This document shows, piece by piece, positions 8,431 through 18,953 of a DNA stretch of 64,000 nt (positions are counted from its first letter, which is position 1; each line of letters opens with the position of its first letter). Below the pieces are notes generated by a model. It saw nothing but the letters and a program-made list of their open reading frames with translations, did no database searches and had not been told where the DNA came from. Made by a program: the position numbers and the translations under genes. Source of the DNA: Methanosaeta sp. PtaU1.Bin112 (GTDB taxonomy: Archaea; Halobacteriota; Methanosarcinia; Methanotrichales; Methanotrichaceae); contig MVRL01000146.1 of assembly GCA_002067705.1 (NCBI GenBank), forward strand, positions 1 to 64,000, written 5' to 3'.

Positions 8431-10393
8431 TGTCAACGGATTCTGGGTTGGCCAGAGCAGACAGGTCTCCGGTCTCCTTGCCCAGGGCCTTGGCCTTGAT
8501 GACACGGCGCATGATCTTGCCGGACCTGGTCTTGGGGACATCCTTGACGAAGTAGACCTTGTCGGGATAAGCGACGGGGCCCAGAACCTTGCGTACGTGA
8601 GTGGAGATCTCCTTCTTGAGTTCCTCAGCCTCAGCGACGCCGTCCTTGAGAATGACGAAGGCGACGATCTTCTCGCCCTTGACCTCATCGGGCTGGCCGA
8701 CAACGGCAGCCTCTGCAACCTTGGGGTGAGAAACGGCAGCGGACTCAACCTCGGCATTGGAGATTCTGTGTCCGGCTACCTTCAGCACATCATCGATTCT
8801 GCCCTGGATCCACCAGTAGCCATCCTTATCGCGGGTGGCCTTGTCTCCAGCCAGGTATGTGCCGGGCTTGACCTGCCAGTACATGTCCCAGTACTCCTTC
8901 TTGTACCTGACTTCATCTCTGAAGAAGGCACGGAGCATGGAAGGCCAGGGGGTCTTCTGGACGATGTTGCCGCCGTAGCCCAATGGAACAGAGTTCGCAT
9001 CCTCGTCGTAGATATCAGTGTTCATGCCGGGCAGCGGGAAGGTGACGGAGCCGGGCTTCTCAGGTGTCATGGCCAGTGGGGCGATGACGTGGCATCCGGT
9101 CTCAGTCTGCCACCAGGTATCAATGATTGGAGCCTGGTCTGCGCCGATGTTCTTTCTGAACCAGATGTATGCTTCCGGATTCAGGGGCTCGCCCACAGAT
9201 GCCAGAATTCTGACGGTGGACAGGTCGTACTTCTTCACAAAGGCCTCGCCGGTCTTCATGAACATCCTGATGGCGGTGGGTGCGGTGTAGAATACGGATA
9301 CGCCGTACTGCTCAATGATGGACCACCAGCGGCCCAGATCCGGGAAGTCGGGAGAGCCTTCGTAGAGAATGCTGGAGGCACCAAGGCAGAGTGGGCCATA
9401 GACCACGTAGGAATGTCCAGTGATCCATCCGCAGTCTGCTGTGCACCAGAATACATCATCATCGTGAACATCCAGCACCCAGGAGGTTGTCTGAGCGGGA
9501 CAGACGGCATAGCCGCCATGAGCGTGCTCGATACCCTTGGGCTTTCCGGTTGTTCCGGAGGTGTACAGAATGAACAGCCTGTCCTCTGGATCGAGGGCGA
9601 TGGTCTCGCACTTTGCGGACTGGCCGGCTACGAAGTCATCGTAGAATATATCGCGTCCCTCGGTCATGGGCACCGAGACACCGGTTCTCTTGACGACTAC
9701 TACCTTCTTGACGGAGGGTGCAGTCTTCAGGGCCTCATCTACATTGGGCTTGAGGGGCAGTGGCTTTCCGCGCCTGTAGAAGCCGTCAGCGGTGACGACA
9801 ACCTTGGCCTCGGCATCATTGACCCTGCTGTTCAGGCCGCCGGAGGAGAATCCGGAGAACACGATGGTGTGAATGGCACCGATCTTGGCGCAGGCCAGCA
9901 TGGTGATGGGCAGCTCTGGGATCATGGGCAGGTAGGCAACGACTCTGTCACCCTTCTCTACGCCCACGCTCTTGAGGGCGTTGGCCATCTTGTTGACCTC
10001 TCTGTAGAGCTCATAGTAGGTGATGGTCCTGGTGTCGCCCACAGGCTCGCCTATGAAGTAGTAGGCAACCTTGTTCCGATTCGCGGACTTGGCATGCCTG
10101 TCTACTGCGTTGTAAGCTACGTTGATCTTGCCGCCGGTGAACCACTTGAAGTAGGGCTTGCCGGAGTCATCAAGAACCTGGGAGTAGGGCTTGAACCAAT
10201 CGGCATAGGTCTGAGCCATCTCATCCCAAAAGTCAATATAATTATCAGAGCACCACTTGCGCATCTCGGCCTCAGTCTTGAAGCCCTTCTTTTGCATCCA
10301 CTGATATGCGTTGGAGTGCTCAACAATCCACTGTGGGGTGTTGAAAATCCTGGTTTCTTCCTGCAGAGCAGATGTCTTTGCTGTGTCAGCCAA
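8408..10393 (-). CDS. acs: Acetyl-CoA synthetase, AMP-forming (copy 1)
   Basis: This 661-residue enzyme converts acetate, ATP and CoA to acetyl-CoA, AMP and pyrophosphate. In Methanothrix this is the activation step of methanogenesis from acetate. Visible motifs are the P-loop-like [11 protein letters not shown] (about 277-287), the WWQTETG segment, [14 protein letters not shown], and the conserved lysine near 626 in [10 protein letters not shown], the acetylation/adenylation lysine of the family. The start is taken as TTG 10393: AAGGAGGT lies six bases upstream, the ATG at 10399 abuts that site with no spacing, and the two paralogues also begin M-A at this point. This is the most divergent of the three copies, especially in the first 60 residues. 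Confidence 0.95.
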   Translation of the reverse strand: MADTAKTSALQEETRIFNTPQWIVEHSNAYQWMQKKGFKTEAEMRKWCSDNYIDFWDEMAQTYADWFKPYSQVLDDSGKPYFKWFTGGKINVAYNAVDRHAKSANRNKVAYYFIGEPVGDTRTITYYELYREVNKMANALKSVGVEKGDRVVAYLPMIPELPITMLACAKIGAIHTIVFSGFSSGGLNSRVNDAEAKVVVTADGFYRRGKPLPLKPNVDEALKTAPSVKKVVVVKRTGVSVPMTEGRDIFYDDFVAGQSAKCETIALDPEDRLFILYTSGTTGKPKGIEHAHGGYAVCPAQTTSWVLDVHDDDVFWCTADCGWITGHSYVVYGPLCLGASSILYEGSPDFPDLGRWWSIIEQYGVSVFYTAPTAIRMFMKTGEAFVKKYDLSTVRILASVGEPLNPEAYIWFRKNIGADQAPIIDTWWQTETGCHVIAPLAMTPEKPGSVTFPLPGMNTDIYDEDANSVPLGYGGNIVQKTPWPSMLRAFFRDEVRYKKEYWDMYWQVKPGTYLAGDKATRDKDGYWWIQGRIDDVLKVAGHRISNAEVESAAVSHPKVAEAAVVGQPDEVKGEKIVAFVILKDGVAEAEELKKEISTHVRKVLGPVAYPDKVYFVKDVPKTRSGKIMRRVIKAKALGKETGDLSALANPESVDNIPRIDQ

Positions 10394-10433
10394 TTTCATA
10401 CCTCCTTGAAATGAAAGTGCTTCCCATACCCGA

Positions 10434-10497
10434 GATAGCTCGGACTAAAATGGATGAATAGATTCTATTCCCTTTCTTTCGCCGTGTCCCAGCTATC
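10434..10497 (-). promoter_or_regulatory. Structured 5' leader element of acs copy 1
   Basis: GATAGCTCGGAC (10434-10445) pairs with GTCCCAGCTATC (10486-10497), 11 of 12 positions matching. The loop holds a second perfect hairpin, GAATAG-ATT-CTATTC (10456-10470). The element lies between the TATA box (10551-10560) and the start codon (10393), so it should be in the untranslated leader. A regulatory role is inferred. Confidence 0.5.
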
Positions 10498-10548
10498 GCC
10501 TGACAAAACGTAGATGGTTCGGGAAACATCGGCCTAAAACCTACCTGA

Positions 10549-10562
10549 TCATTTATAAAGTT
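10549..10562 (-). promoter_or_regulatory. TATA element of acs copy 1
   Basis: On the minus strand the sequence is AACTTTATAAATGA. The identical 14-mer occurs upstream of acs copy 2 (12949-12962). It lies about 155 bases before the start codon, so the predicted leader is about 130 bases. Confidence 0.6.
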
Positions 10563-10765
10563 AACGCGATACAAATCATAATGATCTATAATCATAATGG
10601 ATTTTATCCATAATTTGCTATCTCCAAAGATAATTGATTAGAAAATAGATAATAATTAACATTTGTATGTCTGCTCGCAGACGTTCGATTCAGGATAATC
10701 GATTCAGCAGGTAGATGGAATGAAAAAAAGACGCCTCAGTCCTGATGAAATGGCAAGAGAATGGC

Positions 10766-10800
10766 AAAAAAAGGTTGTTCCGCTCACTTGATGAGCGGAA
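10766..10800 (-). terminator. Hairpin plus T-tract terminator of acs copy 2
   Basis: TTCCGCTCA (10778-10786) and TGAGCGGAA (10792-10800) form a perfect nine-base stem with a five-base loop that includes the last codons. On the minus strand it is followed by a seven-T run (10766-10772). Confidence 0.75.
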
Positions 10801-12769
10801 TGGCATCGACGGACTCGGGGTTGGCCAGAGCGGATATATCGCCGACAGGATTTCCAAGAGCCTTGGCCTTGATGACGCGGCGCATGATCTTGCCGGATCG
10901 GGTCTTGGGAACGTCGTTGACGAAGTAGACTACTTCTGGATAAGCCACCGGCCCCAGAACAGAGCGCACATGCTTGGCCAGAACTGGCTTGAGATCCTCA
11001 GCCGCTTCGATTCCTGTCTTGAGGATGACAAAGGCTACGATTACCTCACCCTTAACTTCATCCGGTTTGCCGATGACCGCAGCCTCGGCGACCTTGGGAT
11101 GAGATACCAGAGCGGACTCTACCTCGGCATTAGAGATCCTGTGTCCGGCTACCTTCAGCACGTCGTCGATTCTGCCCTGGATGGTGAAGTATCCATCCTT
11201 GTCCTTGGTGGCCTTGTCGCCAGCCAGGTAGGTGCCGGGCCTGATATCCCAGTAGGTGGACCAGTACTCCTTCTTGTACCTGACCTCATCCCTGAAGAAG
11301 GCACGGAGCATTGACGGCCAGGGAGTATTGCTGACGATGTTGCCTCCGCTTCCGGGCGGAACTGGATTAGCGTCTTCATCAAGAATGTCGACGTTGAATC
11401 CGGGCAGCGGGAATGTCGGGGAGCCGGGCTTGAGCGGAGTGATGGGCAGAGGCGATACCAGGAAGCATCCAGTCTCAGTCTGCCACCATGTATCCATGAT
11501 TTGAAGCTTTCCGCCACCGAAATTGTTTCTGTACCAGATCCAGGCTTCCGGATTGATGGGCTCGCCCACAGATCCCAGCAGCCGCAAACAGGAAATGTCG
11601 TGCGTTTTAGGCCACTGATCTCCGGCCTTCATGAACATTCTTACAGCGGTAGGCGCTGTATAGAGGACCGATACCTTGTTCTCACTGATGATCTTAAACC
11701 ATCTGCTGAAATCGGGATAGTCAGGGGACCCCTCATAAATCATGCTCGTAGCACCAAGGCAGAGCGGTCCATAAACCACATAGCTGTGGCCGGTGATCCA
11801 TCCAACATCAGCTGTGCACCACCAGACATCGGAATCCTTGATATCGAATACCCAGGAAAGCGTCTGAGCAGGTGTAACGCAGTATCCACCGTGAACGTGC
11901 TCAATACCCTTGGGTTTGCCGGTGGTTCCGGAGGTGTAGAGGATAAACAGCCGATCTTCAGCATCCATCTTCTCGCTCTCGCACACATCGGACTGCTTGG
12001 CCACCAATTCATGGTACCAGACATCTTTTCCAGCCTTCATTGGCACATCTATGCCAGCCCTCTTTACCACCACTATCTTCTGCACACTCGGTGTGTTGGC
12101 GGTAGCCTCATCCACGTTGGGCTTGAGCGGCAGAGGCTTGCCGCGCCTGAAGAATCCATCCGTGGTAATAACTACCTTGGACTCGGCATCAAGAACTCTG
12201 CTGTTCAAGCCGCCCGATGAAAATCCGGAAAAGACCACAGAGTGAATGGCACCGATCTTGGCGCAGGCAAGCATGGCAATAGGAGTCTCGGGGATCATAG
12301 GCATGTAGATGCTGACCCTATCGCCCCTTGCAACGCCCAAGCTCTTGAGACCGTTGGCAAGCTTGTTGACCCTCTTGGCGAGTTCTGCATAGGTGATCTT
12401 CTCGGTAGGCTGATCGACGGGCTCGGGGACAAATATATAAGCGACCTTATCCTTCTTTGCGCCCGCTGCATGCCGATCCACTGCATTATAGGCCACATTT
12501 ATCTTGCCGCCTACAAACCACTTGGCATAAGGCGGAATCCAGCTCAAGGCTTGTCCATAGGGCTCAAACCAGTCGGCATAGGTCTTGGCCATCTCGTCCC
12601 AGAATTGAATGTAATTCTGACCTGTCCAAGCTCTCATCTCGCGCTCGCTCTTGAATCCCTTCTTCTTCATCCACTGCATGACATTGGAATTCTCAGCGAG
12701 TTCCTTGGATGGCTCGAATACTCTCGTCTCCTCGTATAGAACAGACGTTGTTGCTTTTTGCTCAGCCAA
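10784..12769 (-). CDS. acs: Acetyl-CoA synthetase, AMP-forming (copy 2)
   Basis: This 661-residue paralogue of its neighbours has the same motif set: [42 protein letters not shown] and [10 protein letters not shown]. It activates acetate for methanogenesis and biosynthesis. The start is TTG 12769, with AAGGAGGT seven bases upstream and no competing ATG. By inspection it is closer to copy 3 than to copy 1 (shared MAEQKAT start, shared [10 protein letters not shown] segment, same C-terminal AIPLIK). It has its own TATA box, a leader of about 150 bases and its own terminator, so it is probably monocistronic. Confidence 0.96.
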   Translation of the reverse strand: MAEQKATTSVLYEETRVFEPSKELAENSNVMQWMKKKGFKSEREMRAWTGQNYIQFWDEMAKTYADWFEPYGQALSWIPPYAKWFVGGKINVAYNAVDRHAAGAKKDKVAYIFVPEPVDQPTEKITYAELAKRVNKLANGLKSLGVARGDRVSIYMPMIPETPIAMLACAKIGAIHSVVFSGFSSGGLNSRVLDAESKVVITTDGFFRRGKPLPLKPNVDEATANTPSVQKIVVVKRAGIDVPMKAGKDVWYHELVAKQSDVCESEKMDAEDRLFILYTSGTTGKPKGIEHVHGGYCVTPAQTLSWVFDIKDSDVWWCTADVGWITGHSYVVYGPLCLGATSMIYEGSPDYPDFSRWFKIISENKVSVLYTAPTAVRMFMKAGDQWPKTHDISCLRLLGSVGEPINPEAWIWYRNNFGGGKLQIMDTWWQTETGCFLVSPLPITPLKPGSPTFPLPGFNVDILDEDANPVPPGSGGNIVSNTPWPSMLRAFFRDEVRYKKEYWSTYWDIRPGTYLAGDKATKDKDGYFTIQGRIDDVLKVAGHRISNAEVESALVSHPKVAEAAVIGKPDEVKGEVIVAFVILKTGIEAAEDLKPVLAKHVRSVLGPVAYPEVVYFVNDVPKTRSGKIMRRVIKAKALGNPVGDISALANPESVDAIPLIK

Positions 12770-12948
12770 TTTTGTAACCTCCTTTTAATCCCACTTCTTC
12801 CCTATCTCCCTCGCAAATTTATCTGGGCTCTTGCCAGAGGCCACGGGACTTGCATCCTGCATTATCGTTGCTTTATATTCCAGGATCGAAAAGCATAGCC
12901 GCCGGGATCTATGGGAATATTGTAGCGATCGATAATTATCCTGGTTTT

Positions 12949-12962
12949 TCATTTATAAAGTT
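12949..12962 (-). promoter_or_regulatory. TATA element of acs copy 2
   Basis: AACTTTATAAATGA on the minus strand is identical to the element of copy 1. It lies about 180 bases before the TTG start, again implying a long leader. Just upstream lies an AT-rich motif (ATAATTATCATTAATAATGG, near 12989-13008) that resembles sequence upstream of the other two copies. Confidence 0.6.
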
Positions 12963-13091
12963 GTCGAGGTAATTTAACTAAATGAAAAATAATTATCATT
13001 AATAATGGATATGATTGACAATTTTTTAAAAACTATTTTTCAGATATATCCCAAGAGACTTAGCGAGTGATTATCAAGTCCCCCCCATTTC

Positions 13092-13107
13092 AAAAAAAAG
13101 GAAAAAA
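13092..13107 (-). terminator. T-tract terminator of acs copy 3
   Basis: On the minus strand, 14 bases after the stop codon, runs of six and eight T occur, separated by CC. No convincing hairpin accompanies them. Confidence 0.5.
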
Positions 13108-13120
13108 TTGCAGCCGCACA

Positions 13121-15112
13121 TCATTTTATCAGCGGGATGGCCTCGACTGCATCAGGATTAGCAAGGGCAGATAGATCTCCGGTAGGATTGCCCAGAGCTT
13201 TGGCCTTGATAACACGACGCATGATCTTGCCGGACCGGGTCTTGGGAACATCCTTAACGAAGAAGACTGCTTCAGGATAGGCCACGGGACCCAGAACGCC
13301 GCGTACATGTTTGGCAAGCTCTTTCTTCAGCTCCTCACTCTCTTCGTTTCCTGTTCTGAGGATGACAAAGGCCACTATGACCTCACCCTTGACCTCATCG
13401 GGCTTGCCGATGACTGCTGCCTCAGCAACCTTGGGATGGGATACAAGCGCGGATTCAACCTCTGCATTGGAGATCCTGTGTCCTGCTACCTTCAGCACAT
13501 CATCGATCCTTCCCTGGATGAAGAAATATCCGTCCTTATCCTTCGTAGCTTTATCGCCAGCAAGGTAAGTGCCTGGTCTGATGTCCCAATATGTGGACCA
13601 GTACTCCTTCTGATATCTCTCGGGATCTCGGTAGAAGGCTCTGAGCATGGATGGCCAAGGAGTATTGCTGATGATATTGCCACCTGTACCGGGTGAAACG
13701 GGGTTTGCATCTTCATCGAGGATATCAATATTAAATCCAGGCAGCGGGAAGGTTGCAGATCCCGGCTTCAATGGCGTGATGGGCAGGGGAGACACAAGGA
13801 AGGTCCCGGTTTCGGTCTGCCACCAGGTATCCATAATCTGGCATTTATCACCGCCGAAATGCTTCCGATACCATATCCAGGCCTCGGGATTGATTGGCTC
13901 GCCCACAGATCCAAGCAATCTTACGCTTGAGAGATCATAATCTTTGGCCCATTTCTCGCCGGCCTTCATGAACATTCTGATAGCAGTCGGTGCAGTGTAG
14001 AAGACAGATACCTTGTTGTCCTGGATGATCTTAAACCACCTGCCAAAATCGGGGTAGTCAGGAGCGCCTTCATACATCATGCTTGTCGCCCCCAAAACGA
14101 GTGGCCCATAGACTATATAGGAGTGGCCTGTGATCCATCCGATGTCTGCTGTGCACCACCAGACATCGTTCTCTTTGATGTCGAATACCCAATGCAAAGT
14201 TTGAGCTGGTCCCACGCAGTATCCACCATGAACGTGCTCGATGCCCTTGGGCTTACCTGTAGTTCCCGAGGTATATAGGATGAACAGCCGATCCTCAGAG
14301 TCCATCTTCTCACATTCGCATTCATCAGACTTTCCAGCCACCAGATCATTCCAGTAGATGTCTTTGCCCTTCTTCATTGGGATTTGGATGCCTGTCCTCT
14401 TGACCACAACTATATTTTGCACACTGGGGGTATTAGCTGTAGCCTCATCTACATTAGGCTTGAGAGCAATGGGCTTGCCGCGCCTGTATAAACCATCAGT
14501 GGTCACTACAACTTTGGCTTCAGCATCCAGAATCCTGCTGTTGAGTCCGCCAGAGGAGAATCCGGAGAACACAATGCAGTGAATGGCACCAATTTTGGCG
14601 ATAGCGAGCATGGCAATGGGAAGCTCCGGGATCATGGGCATGTATAACATGACTCTATCTCCCTTCTTTACACCCAGGCTCTTTAGACCGTTGGCGAATT
14701 TATTGACCTCTTTTTCGAGCTGCCCATAGGTGATCTTTTGAGTAGGTTGGTCTGTGGGCTCCGGGACAAAGATGTATGCAACCTTGTCCTTTTTCGCGCC
14801 CCTGGCATGCCTGTCCACCGAATTATAGGCTACATTGCATTTGGCGCCCACAAACCATTTTGCGTAGGGCGGTTTCCATTCCAGAGTTGAAGCCCAAGGC
14901 TCAAACCAATCCGCATAGGTCTTGCCCATCTCACCCCAGAACTGGATATAATTAGCAGAACACCATAAACGCATCTCCCTCTCTGTCTTGAACCCTTTCT
15001 CTTTCATCCACTTCATAACGTTGGAGTTCTGTGCAAGTTCTTGTGTTGGTTCGAATACCCTTGTTTCTTCATATAGCACCGAAGTTTTTGCGGTTGCTTT
15101 TTGCTCAGCCAT
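13121..15112 (-). CDS. acs: Acetyl-CoA synthetase, AMP-forming (copy 3)
   Basis: This 663-residue protein is the third tandem copy. It begins [18 protein letters not shown] at an ATG with AAGGAGG six to seven bases upstream. All catalytic motifs are present ([45 protein letters not shown]). It lies upstream of the other two in the direction of transcription and is separated from them by its own T-tract. Retaining three complete copies fits the need for high acetate-activating capacity in an obligate acetoclast, or differential expression; the sequence alone does not decide. Confidence 0.96.
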   Translation of the reverse strand: MAEQKATAKTSVLYEETRVFEPTQELAQNSNVMKWMKEKGFKTEREMRLWCSANYIQFWGEMGKTYADWFEPWASTLEWKPPYAKWFVGAKCNVAYNSVDRHARGAKKDKVAYIFVPEPTDQPTQKITYGQLEKEVNKFANGLKSLGVKKGDRVMLYMPMIPELPIAMLAIAKIGAIHCIVFSGFSSGGLNSRILDAEAKVVVTTDGLYRRGKPIALKPNVDEATANTPSVQNIVVVKRTGIQIPMKKGKDIYWNDLVAGKSDECECEKMDSEDRLFILYTSGTTGKPKGIEHVHGGYCVGPAQTLHWVFDIKENDVWWCTADIGWITGHSYIVYGPLVLGATSMMYEGAPDYPDFGRWFKIIQDNKVSVFYTAPTAIRMFMKAGEKWAKDYDLSSVRLLGSVGEPINPEAWIWYRKHFGGDKCQIMDTWWQTETGTFLVSPLPITPLKPGSATFPLPGFNIDILDEDANPVSPGTGGNIISNTPWPSMLRAFYRDPERYQKEYWSTYWDIRPGTYLAGDKATKDKDGYFFIQGRIDDVLKVAGHRISNAEVESALVSHPKVAEAAVIGKPDEVKGEVIVAFVILRTGNEESEELKKELAKHVRGVLGPVAYPEAVFFVKDVPKTRSGKIMRRVIKAKALGNPTGDLSALANPDAVEAIPLIK

Positions 15113-15297
15113 TTTAATCCTCCTTTCACAATTTATGTCTCTTTAACCAAAAAATCATCTTCATGTAAGTACATTAGCAAATATACTGACAATTACTCAT
15201 ATCCCCGAATTCATGAAGGGGTCTTAGAAACATTATCATGATTGATAATTTTCATTATTAATAAGCTTAATGGTGCTCTGAACAAAGAACAAATTGA

Positions 15298-15309
15298 TTT
15301 ATTTAAATA
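15298..15309 (-). promoter_or_regulatory. TATA-like element of acs copy 3
   Basis: TATTTAAATAAA on the minus strand lies about 185 bases before the ATG, in the same relative position as the TATA boxes of copies 1 and 2. The box differs from their shared 14-mer. The predicted leader contains a small hairpin, CCCC/GGGG at 15203-15221 around TTCATGAA. Confidence 0.45.
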
Positions 15310-15447
15310 CGAAACCTGGTACCCTGCCAGGAGGGCCCATTTTTTCAGAAAAGATCTCTGCTGCATTCGAATAGCTCTTAATAAGAAGCAAGTTTGTATT
15401 TATTGTATATAATACGTTTGTTTAGATTATAATTATCTCTTCGCGAT

Positions 15448-16722
15448 TTATCCATTCACTATTTGACCGGTTACATAGAATGCATTGCACTCATCTACCA
15501 GCACTCCAATCGATGTTCCTAGATTGGGATGTCCTTTTATTATGACTCCGAGATAATTTTCAGTCCTTGCCTTCATGGTGCCGTCCCGCCCGCGCTCCGT
15601 GATCCTTGCTTGCAGAACCTGCCCTATGTATTGACTATTTCTTTGAGCAGCGATATGCAGCCATAAACGTGTCAACTCCCTGGATCGATCTTTCTTGATT
15701 CTGTCCGGCATGTCATACATAAAGGCCGCAGCCGTTCCAGGTCGCGGAGAGAATCTGGTGATATTGACCTTATCCGGCTGCAAACGATCTATCAGTCGCA
15801 CGGTCTGCATGAAGTCCTCGTCCGTCTCACCGGGAAAACCAGTGATGACATCAGTGATGACGGTTATTTTTGGGAAAAATGATCGAAAGTCGCTCACAAG
15901 CTTCAGGAAGTCCTCAGCCGAATATTTGCGACCCATGCTTCTGAGAATTTCTGGAGAGCCGGATTGCACCGGTATATGCAGGAACCGATATATCTTTGGG
16001 CTTTGATAAGCCGCTATCAGTTGATCCTTGATCATAAGTGCGCTATTGGGATTCATCATGCCCACGCGTAGACGAAAATCTCCCGGAATCTCCGCCAGCC
16101 TGCTTAGCAACCGGCCCAGGTCTGTTCCGATATCAGATCCATAGGCGGCCGTATCCTGAGCGGAAATTTGCACCTCTGCTGCGCCCAGTGCGGCCAGCTC
16201 CTTTACCTGCGCTGCCACATCATCCTCACTGCGGCTCTTCAGCCTGCCCCTGGCCCTGGCAACTATGCAATAGCTGCAAGAGCCGTTGCATCCTTCTGCC
16301 ACATTGACGACAGCACACAGGCTGTCCGAAGTTGATAGGCTGAACGGCAAGGCCTCAAGGCGACGGCTGGCCGGCAGCTCGCCCATGTTTCTGCGGACAG
16401 ATTTTTGAAAGAGAGCGGATATGCAGGCGGCTGAGGATCGATTCAGCAGTCCCAGCCTCGCCCGACAGCGTATTCCGTTGATTGATTCCGGAACGGTGAC
16501 GCTCAGGCACCCAGCCACTATCAGACGCTCGCCTTGCAGCTGGCCAAGCCTTCGCAGGACCTTTCTCTCTGTCTTTTCCGTGACTGCACAGGTATTCACA
16601 ATTACGGTATCTGCGTCCTCCAGGGTAGATGGAATATGATCCATCTCCTGCAAGGCCCTTGACAGATCCTGCGAGTTGCCCAGATTGGCGGTGCAGCCGA
16701 AGGTCTCGATATAAAATTTCAT
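15448..16722 (-). CDS. tRNA methylthiotransferase (MiaB/MtaB family, probable t6A to ms2t6A)
   Basis: This 424-residue radical-SAM enzyme is expected to add a methylthio group to t6A37 of tRNA, as archaeal and eukaryotic MtaB-type enzymes do. The N-terminal domain carries the three cluster-binding cysteines (FGCTAN, NTCAVT, VAGCLSV). The radical-SAM motif is GCNGSCSYCIVARARG, and the TRAM-like C-terminus contains ARITERGRDG. The start is ATG 16722 (MKFYIETFGC), which overlaps the stop of the upstream transporter gene in an ATGA; a longer open frame to 17016 is only shadow sequence within that gene. It is the last gene of a five-gene operon. Confidence 0.9.
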   Translation of the reverse strand: MKFYIETFGCTANLGNSQDLSRALQEMDHIPSTLEDADTVIVNTCAVTEKTERKVLRRLGQLQGERLIVAGCLSVTVPESINGIRCRARLGLLNRSSAACISALFQKSVRRNMGELPASRRLEALPFSLSTSDSLCAVVNVAEGCNGSCSYCIVARARGRLKSRSEDDVAAQVKELAALGAAEVQISAQDTAAYGSDIGTDLGRLLSRLAEIPGDFRLRVGMMNPNSALMIKDQLIAAYQSPKIYRFLHIPVQSGSPEILRSMGRKYSAEDFLKLVSDFRSFFPKITVITDVITGFPGETDEDFMQTVRLIDRLQPDKVNITRFSPRPGTAAAFMYDMPDRIKKDRSRELTRLWLHIAAQRNSQYIGQVLQARITERGRDGTMKARTENYLGVIIKGHPNLGTSIGVLVDECNAFYVTGQIVNG

Positions 16723-17756
16723 GTTCTTGCAGGCCTTGCCAACTCTTCTCTGCGGACCTGATATATTCCTACTATTATGCCCATAATGGCAGGGGCCAGG
16801 AAGAAACCGCCTATGCCCGCGACCAGTGCCCCCCCTAAAAAGGAGAGCATTACCAGCAACGGATGCAAGGAGGACTTGGCTGCCACCAGGTATGGCCGGA
16901 TCAAGAGCTCCGAAGGCAGGTAGATGAGGCTGGAAGAGAGAATGAAGAAGACTGCCGCGCCCTGCATTCCATCCACGAAGTATCGATAAAACGTCAGAGG
17001 AATGATGACCAGCCATGATGTGAAAAACGGGACCATTCCTGCTATGAAGACGATGCTGGCCAGGGCAAAAGGCCTGGGCAGACTGAAGGCATAGAAGATG
17101 AAGGCGGCTATGATGCTTCCTAAAATAGAGGTATAAATCGTGGCGATGAAGATGCCGCTTAAGATATAATCGATGCGGCTTATGTATTTTCTGTATGCCT
17201 CCTTCTCCCGTTGCGGCAGCAAGGAGATTATCGATTCCACGAAGCTCTCTCCGTCCACCAAGACGAAGTAGCAGACCGGAATGGAGACTATGAAATTGAT
17301 GATTGCAAGCGAAGCGACTCTGCCAAGATGAAAGACAGGAATGGAGGAAGCAATGGGGGCAATGGTGCTTGCGGCATTCTCCAGGCTGCTGGTCAATAGA
17401 TTGTTCATCCAGGGAGACATATTCTGAGAGGTCTGCTCAGCCAGAATGACCAGAGCGGATCTGATCGCCTCCTGGTTCCTGGCCAGGATCAGTATCTGGT
17501 TAGCGATCTCAATCATTCCCATGCCCAGGATGACAAAAATCGGCAACACTATGCAGAAGGCGGCAGCCAATGACCCGAGCCGTTTTCTATTTCCAAATTT
17601 ATCCCGAATGGGCTTGCCCACATAGGCAAAGACCGTGCCCAGGATTATGCCGTCCAGAAAGGGGAAGAAGAAAAAGAAGATCAAGAGCAATGAAGCCAGA
17701 GCTATGATCAGCATTCCTCTGTGTTCAGAGCACCATCTGCCAGGGTCAAAGTCCAT
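16719..17756 (-). CDS. AI-2E family (TqsA/PerM-type) membrane transporter
   Basis: This membrane protein of about 345 residues has roughly eight hydrophobic segments, beginning MLIIALASLLLIFFFFFPFL. The arrangement (N-terminal hairpin, soluble stretch with a DRSG-like region replaced by ASIPVFHLG, then C-terminal helices with ALASIVFIAGMVPFF) fits the AI-2E/UPF0118 family. Members export small molecules or act as Na+/H+ antiporters; the substrate is unknown here. The start is ATG 17756, though a TTG at 17768 is possible. Its stop overlaps the next start (ATGA), and it lies about 50 bp after the TrpD-like gene. Confidence 0.85.
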   Translation of the reverse strand: MDFDPGRWCSEHRGMLIIALASLLLIFFFFFPFLDGIILGTVFAYVGKPIRDKFGNRKRLGSLAAAFCIVLPIFVILGMGMIEIANQILILARNQEAIRSALVILAEQTSQNMSPWMNNLLTSSLENAASTIAPIASSIPVFHLGRVASLAIINFIVSIPVCYFVLVDGESFVESIISLLPQREKEAYRKYISRIDYILSGIFIATIYTSILGSIIAAFIFYAFSLPRPFALASIVFIAGMVPFFTSWLVIIPLTFYRYFVDGMQGAAVFFILSSSLIYLPSELLIRPYLVAAKSSLHPLLVMLSFLGGALVAGIGGFFLAPAIMGIIVGIYQVRREELARPART

Positions 17757-17809
17757 GTATTCCAACAAAGAAAGGATGTCGTTTCACTGATAAATAGATG
17801 TTATGCCAT

Positions 17810-18922
17810 TCAGGCGCACGCTAAGGCAATCATCTCCTCCAGTCTCTCCAATGGCCGGCCAGGATCCCGGTTCTGCTCCGCCACCCAGGCCTTCAGCTTC
17901 TTTACGGGCTTGCCGGAATCGATGATATCCGCCGCCTTTTGTATGCCCTCCGGGAGGTTCCGGGCATGATCGGTGATGCAGAGAATTGGTGCCGCATTCA
18001 GGCAGACGATATCTCTCCGGCAGCTATGGTCCTCCCCTGAGAGGACCCGCAGCAGCTTTATGGCTTCTGCATCCCGGTCGCTGCTGTAGAGGATGGATGA
18101 TTCATCGGCTTGTCCTGCCACGAGCTCCTCTGCTTTTATGGAATAGGTTCGAATCGCACCATCTTCGTCAAGCTCTGCCACAAGGGATCGACCTAAGGTA
18201 GAAAGCTCATCCATGCCGCGCCTATCATCCCGGCTCCTGCCGTGAACGACAAAGGCTCTCTTGTAGCCGATCTCTCTCATGGCCTCTGCGATCGGTGCCA
18301 CCATCTCCTCCGCGTAGACACCCCGAACTGCATAGGCAGGCCGGGCAGGATTGGCCAGAGATCCGGCAATATTGAGGATTGTGCCGAACCGTATCTGAGA
18401 GAGGATTCTGCAGAGGGCGCAGGGATGCACCCTGGCGCTCATGCCGTTGAAGATACCGATTCCGGCGCGCTCGATGCTTCTCTTCACCAGATTCGCGTCG
18501 CATTCTACATCGATACCAAGGGTCTCCAGAATATCGATAGCGCCGCATTTTGAGGTTATGGCCCTCGCCCCATGTTTGGCCATGATTATGCCGTCAGCTG
18601 CGGCCACCAGCGAGGCGGCAGTGCTGATGTTGAAGGTCTTGATGCCGTCCATCCCTGTGCCGCAGTTCTCCACAATTGGGCCGCTTACATCAGGAGAGAC
18701 CTGAACCGTGTCTATTTCATAAATGGCCTGCCAGATTCCAGCGATCTCGGCGGGCGTGGCTCCTTTGGCGGTCATGGCGGCCAGAAAGGCGCCCTGCTGC
18801 AAATCAGGCTGCTCGTTATTCAGGATTTGCTTGAAGAGGAAGCAAGCATCCTCCCTTGTCAAATTAACTCCTCGAATCAGCCCGTCCACCCGGCTGCCAA
18901 AGTATCTCAGACTATCTTCCAT
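17810..18922 (-). CDS. TrpD-like phosphoribosyltransferase (anthranilate PRT paralogue)
   Basis: This 370-residue protein belongs to the anthranilate phosphoribosyltransferase family. It shows the glycine-rich PRPP loop as CGTGMDGIKTFNISTAAS (TrpD has GTGGDG), the fold-typical FGTILNIAGSLANPA, VHGRS, and the metal-binding pair in GMDELS. The anthranilate-site segment HPA...R of true TrpD reads HPCALCRILSQ here, and there are no other trp genes nearby. It is therefore probably a paralogue acting on a different aromatic or base acceptor. GGAGAGG lies eight bases before the ATG. It sits between the ADH-like and transporter genes in the operon. Confidence 0.8.
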   Translation of the reverse strand: MEDSLRYFGSRVDGLIRGVNLTREDACFLFKQILNNEQPDLQQGAFLAAMTAKGATPAEIAGIWQAIYEIDTVQVSPDVSGPIVENCGTGMDGIKTFNISTAASLVAAADGIIMAKHGARAITSKCGAIDILETLGIDVECDANLVKRSIERAGIGIFNGMSARVHPCALCRILSQIRFGTILNIAGSLANPARPAYAVRGVYAEEMVAPIAEAMREIGYKRAFVVHGRSRDDRRGMDELSTLGRSLVAELDEDGAIRTYSIKAEELVAGQADESSILYSSDRDAEAIKLLRVLSGEDHSCRRDIVCLNAAPILCITDHARNLPEGIQKAADIIDSGKPVKKLKAWVAEQNRDPGRPLERLEEMIALACA

Positions 18923-18953
18923 TATTATGTCCTCTCCGTTATCAGTTTGAAGA

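Noticed and set aside
8393-10414. 673-codon open frame on the plus strand, exactly antisense to acs copy 1
   Set aside because: It mirrors the coding strand of a strongly conserved enzyme; codon bias of the acs gene keeps the opposite frame open. The product shows no motif, and similar shorter antisense frames occur in the two paralogues.
16723-17016. 98-residue N-terminal extension of the tRNA methylthiotransferase
   Set aside because: The extension lies entirely within the transporter gene in another frame, and the family starts at MKFYIETFGC; the ATGA overlap supports the shorter start.
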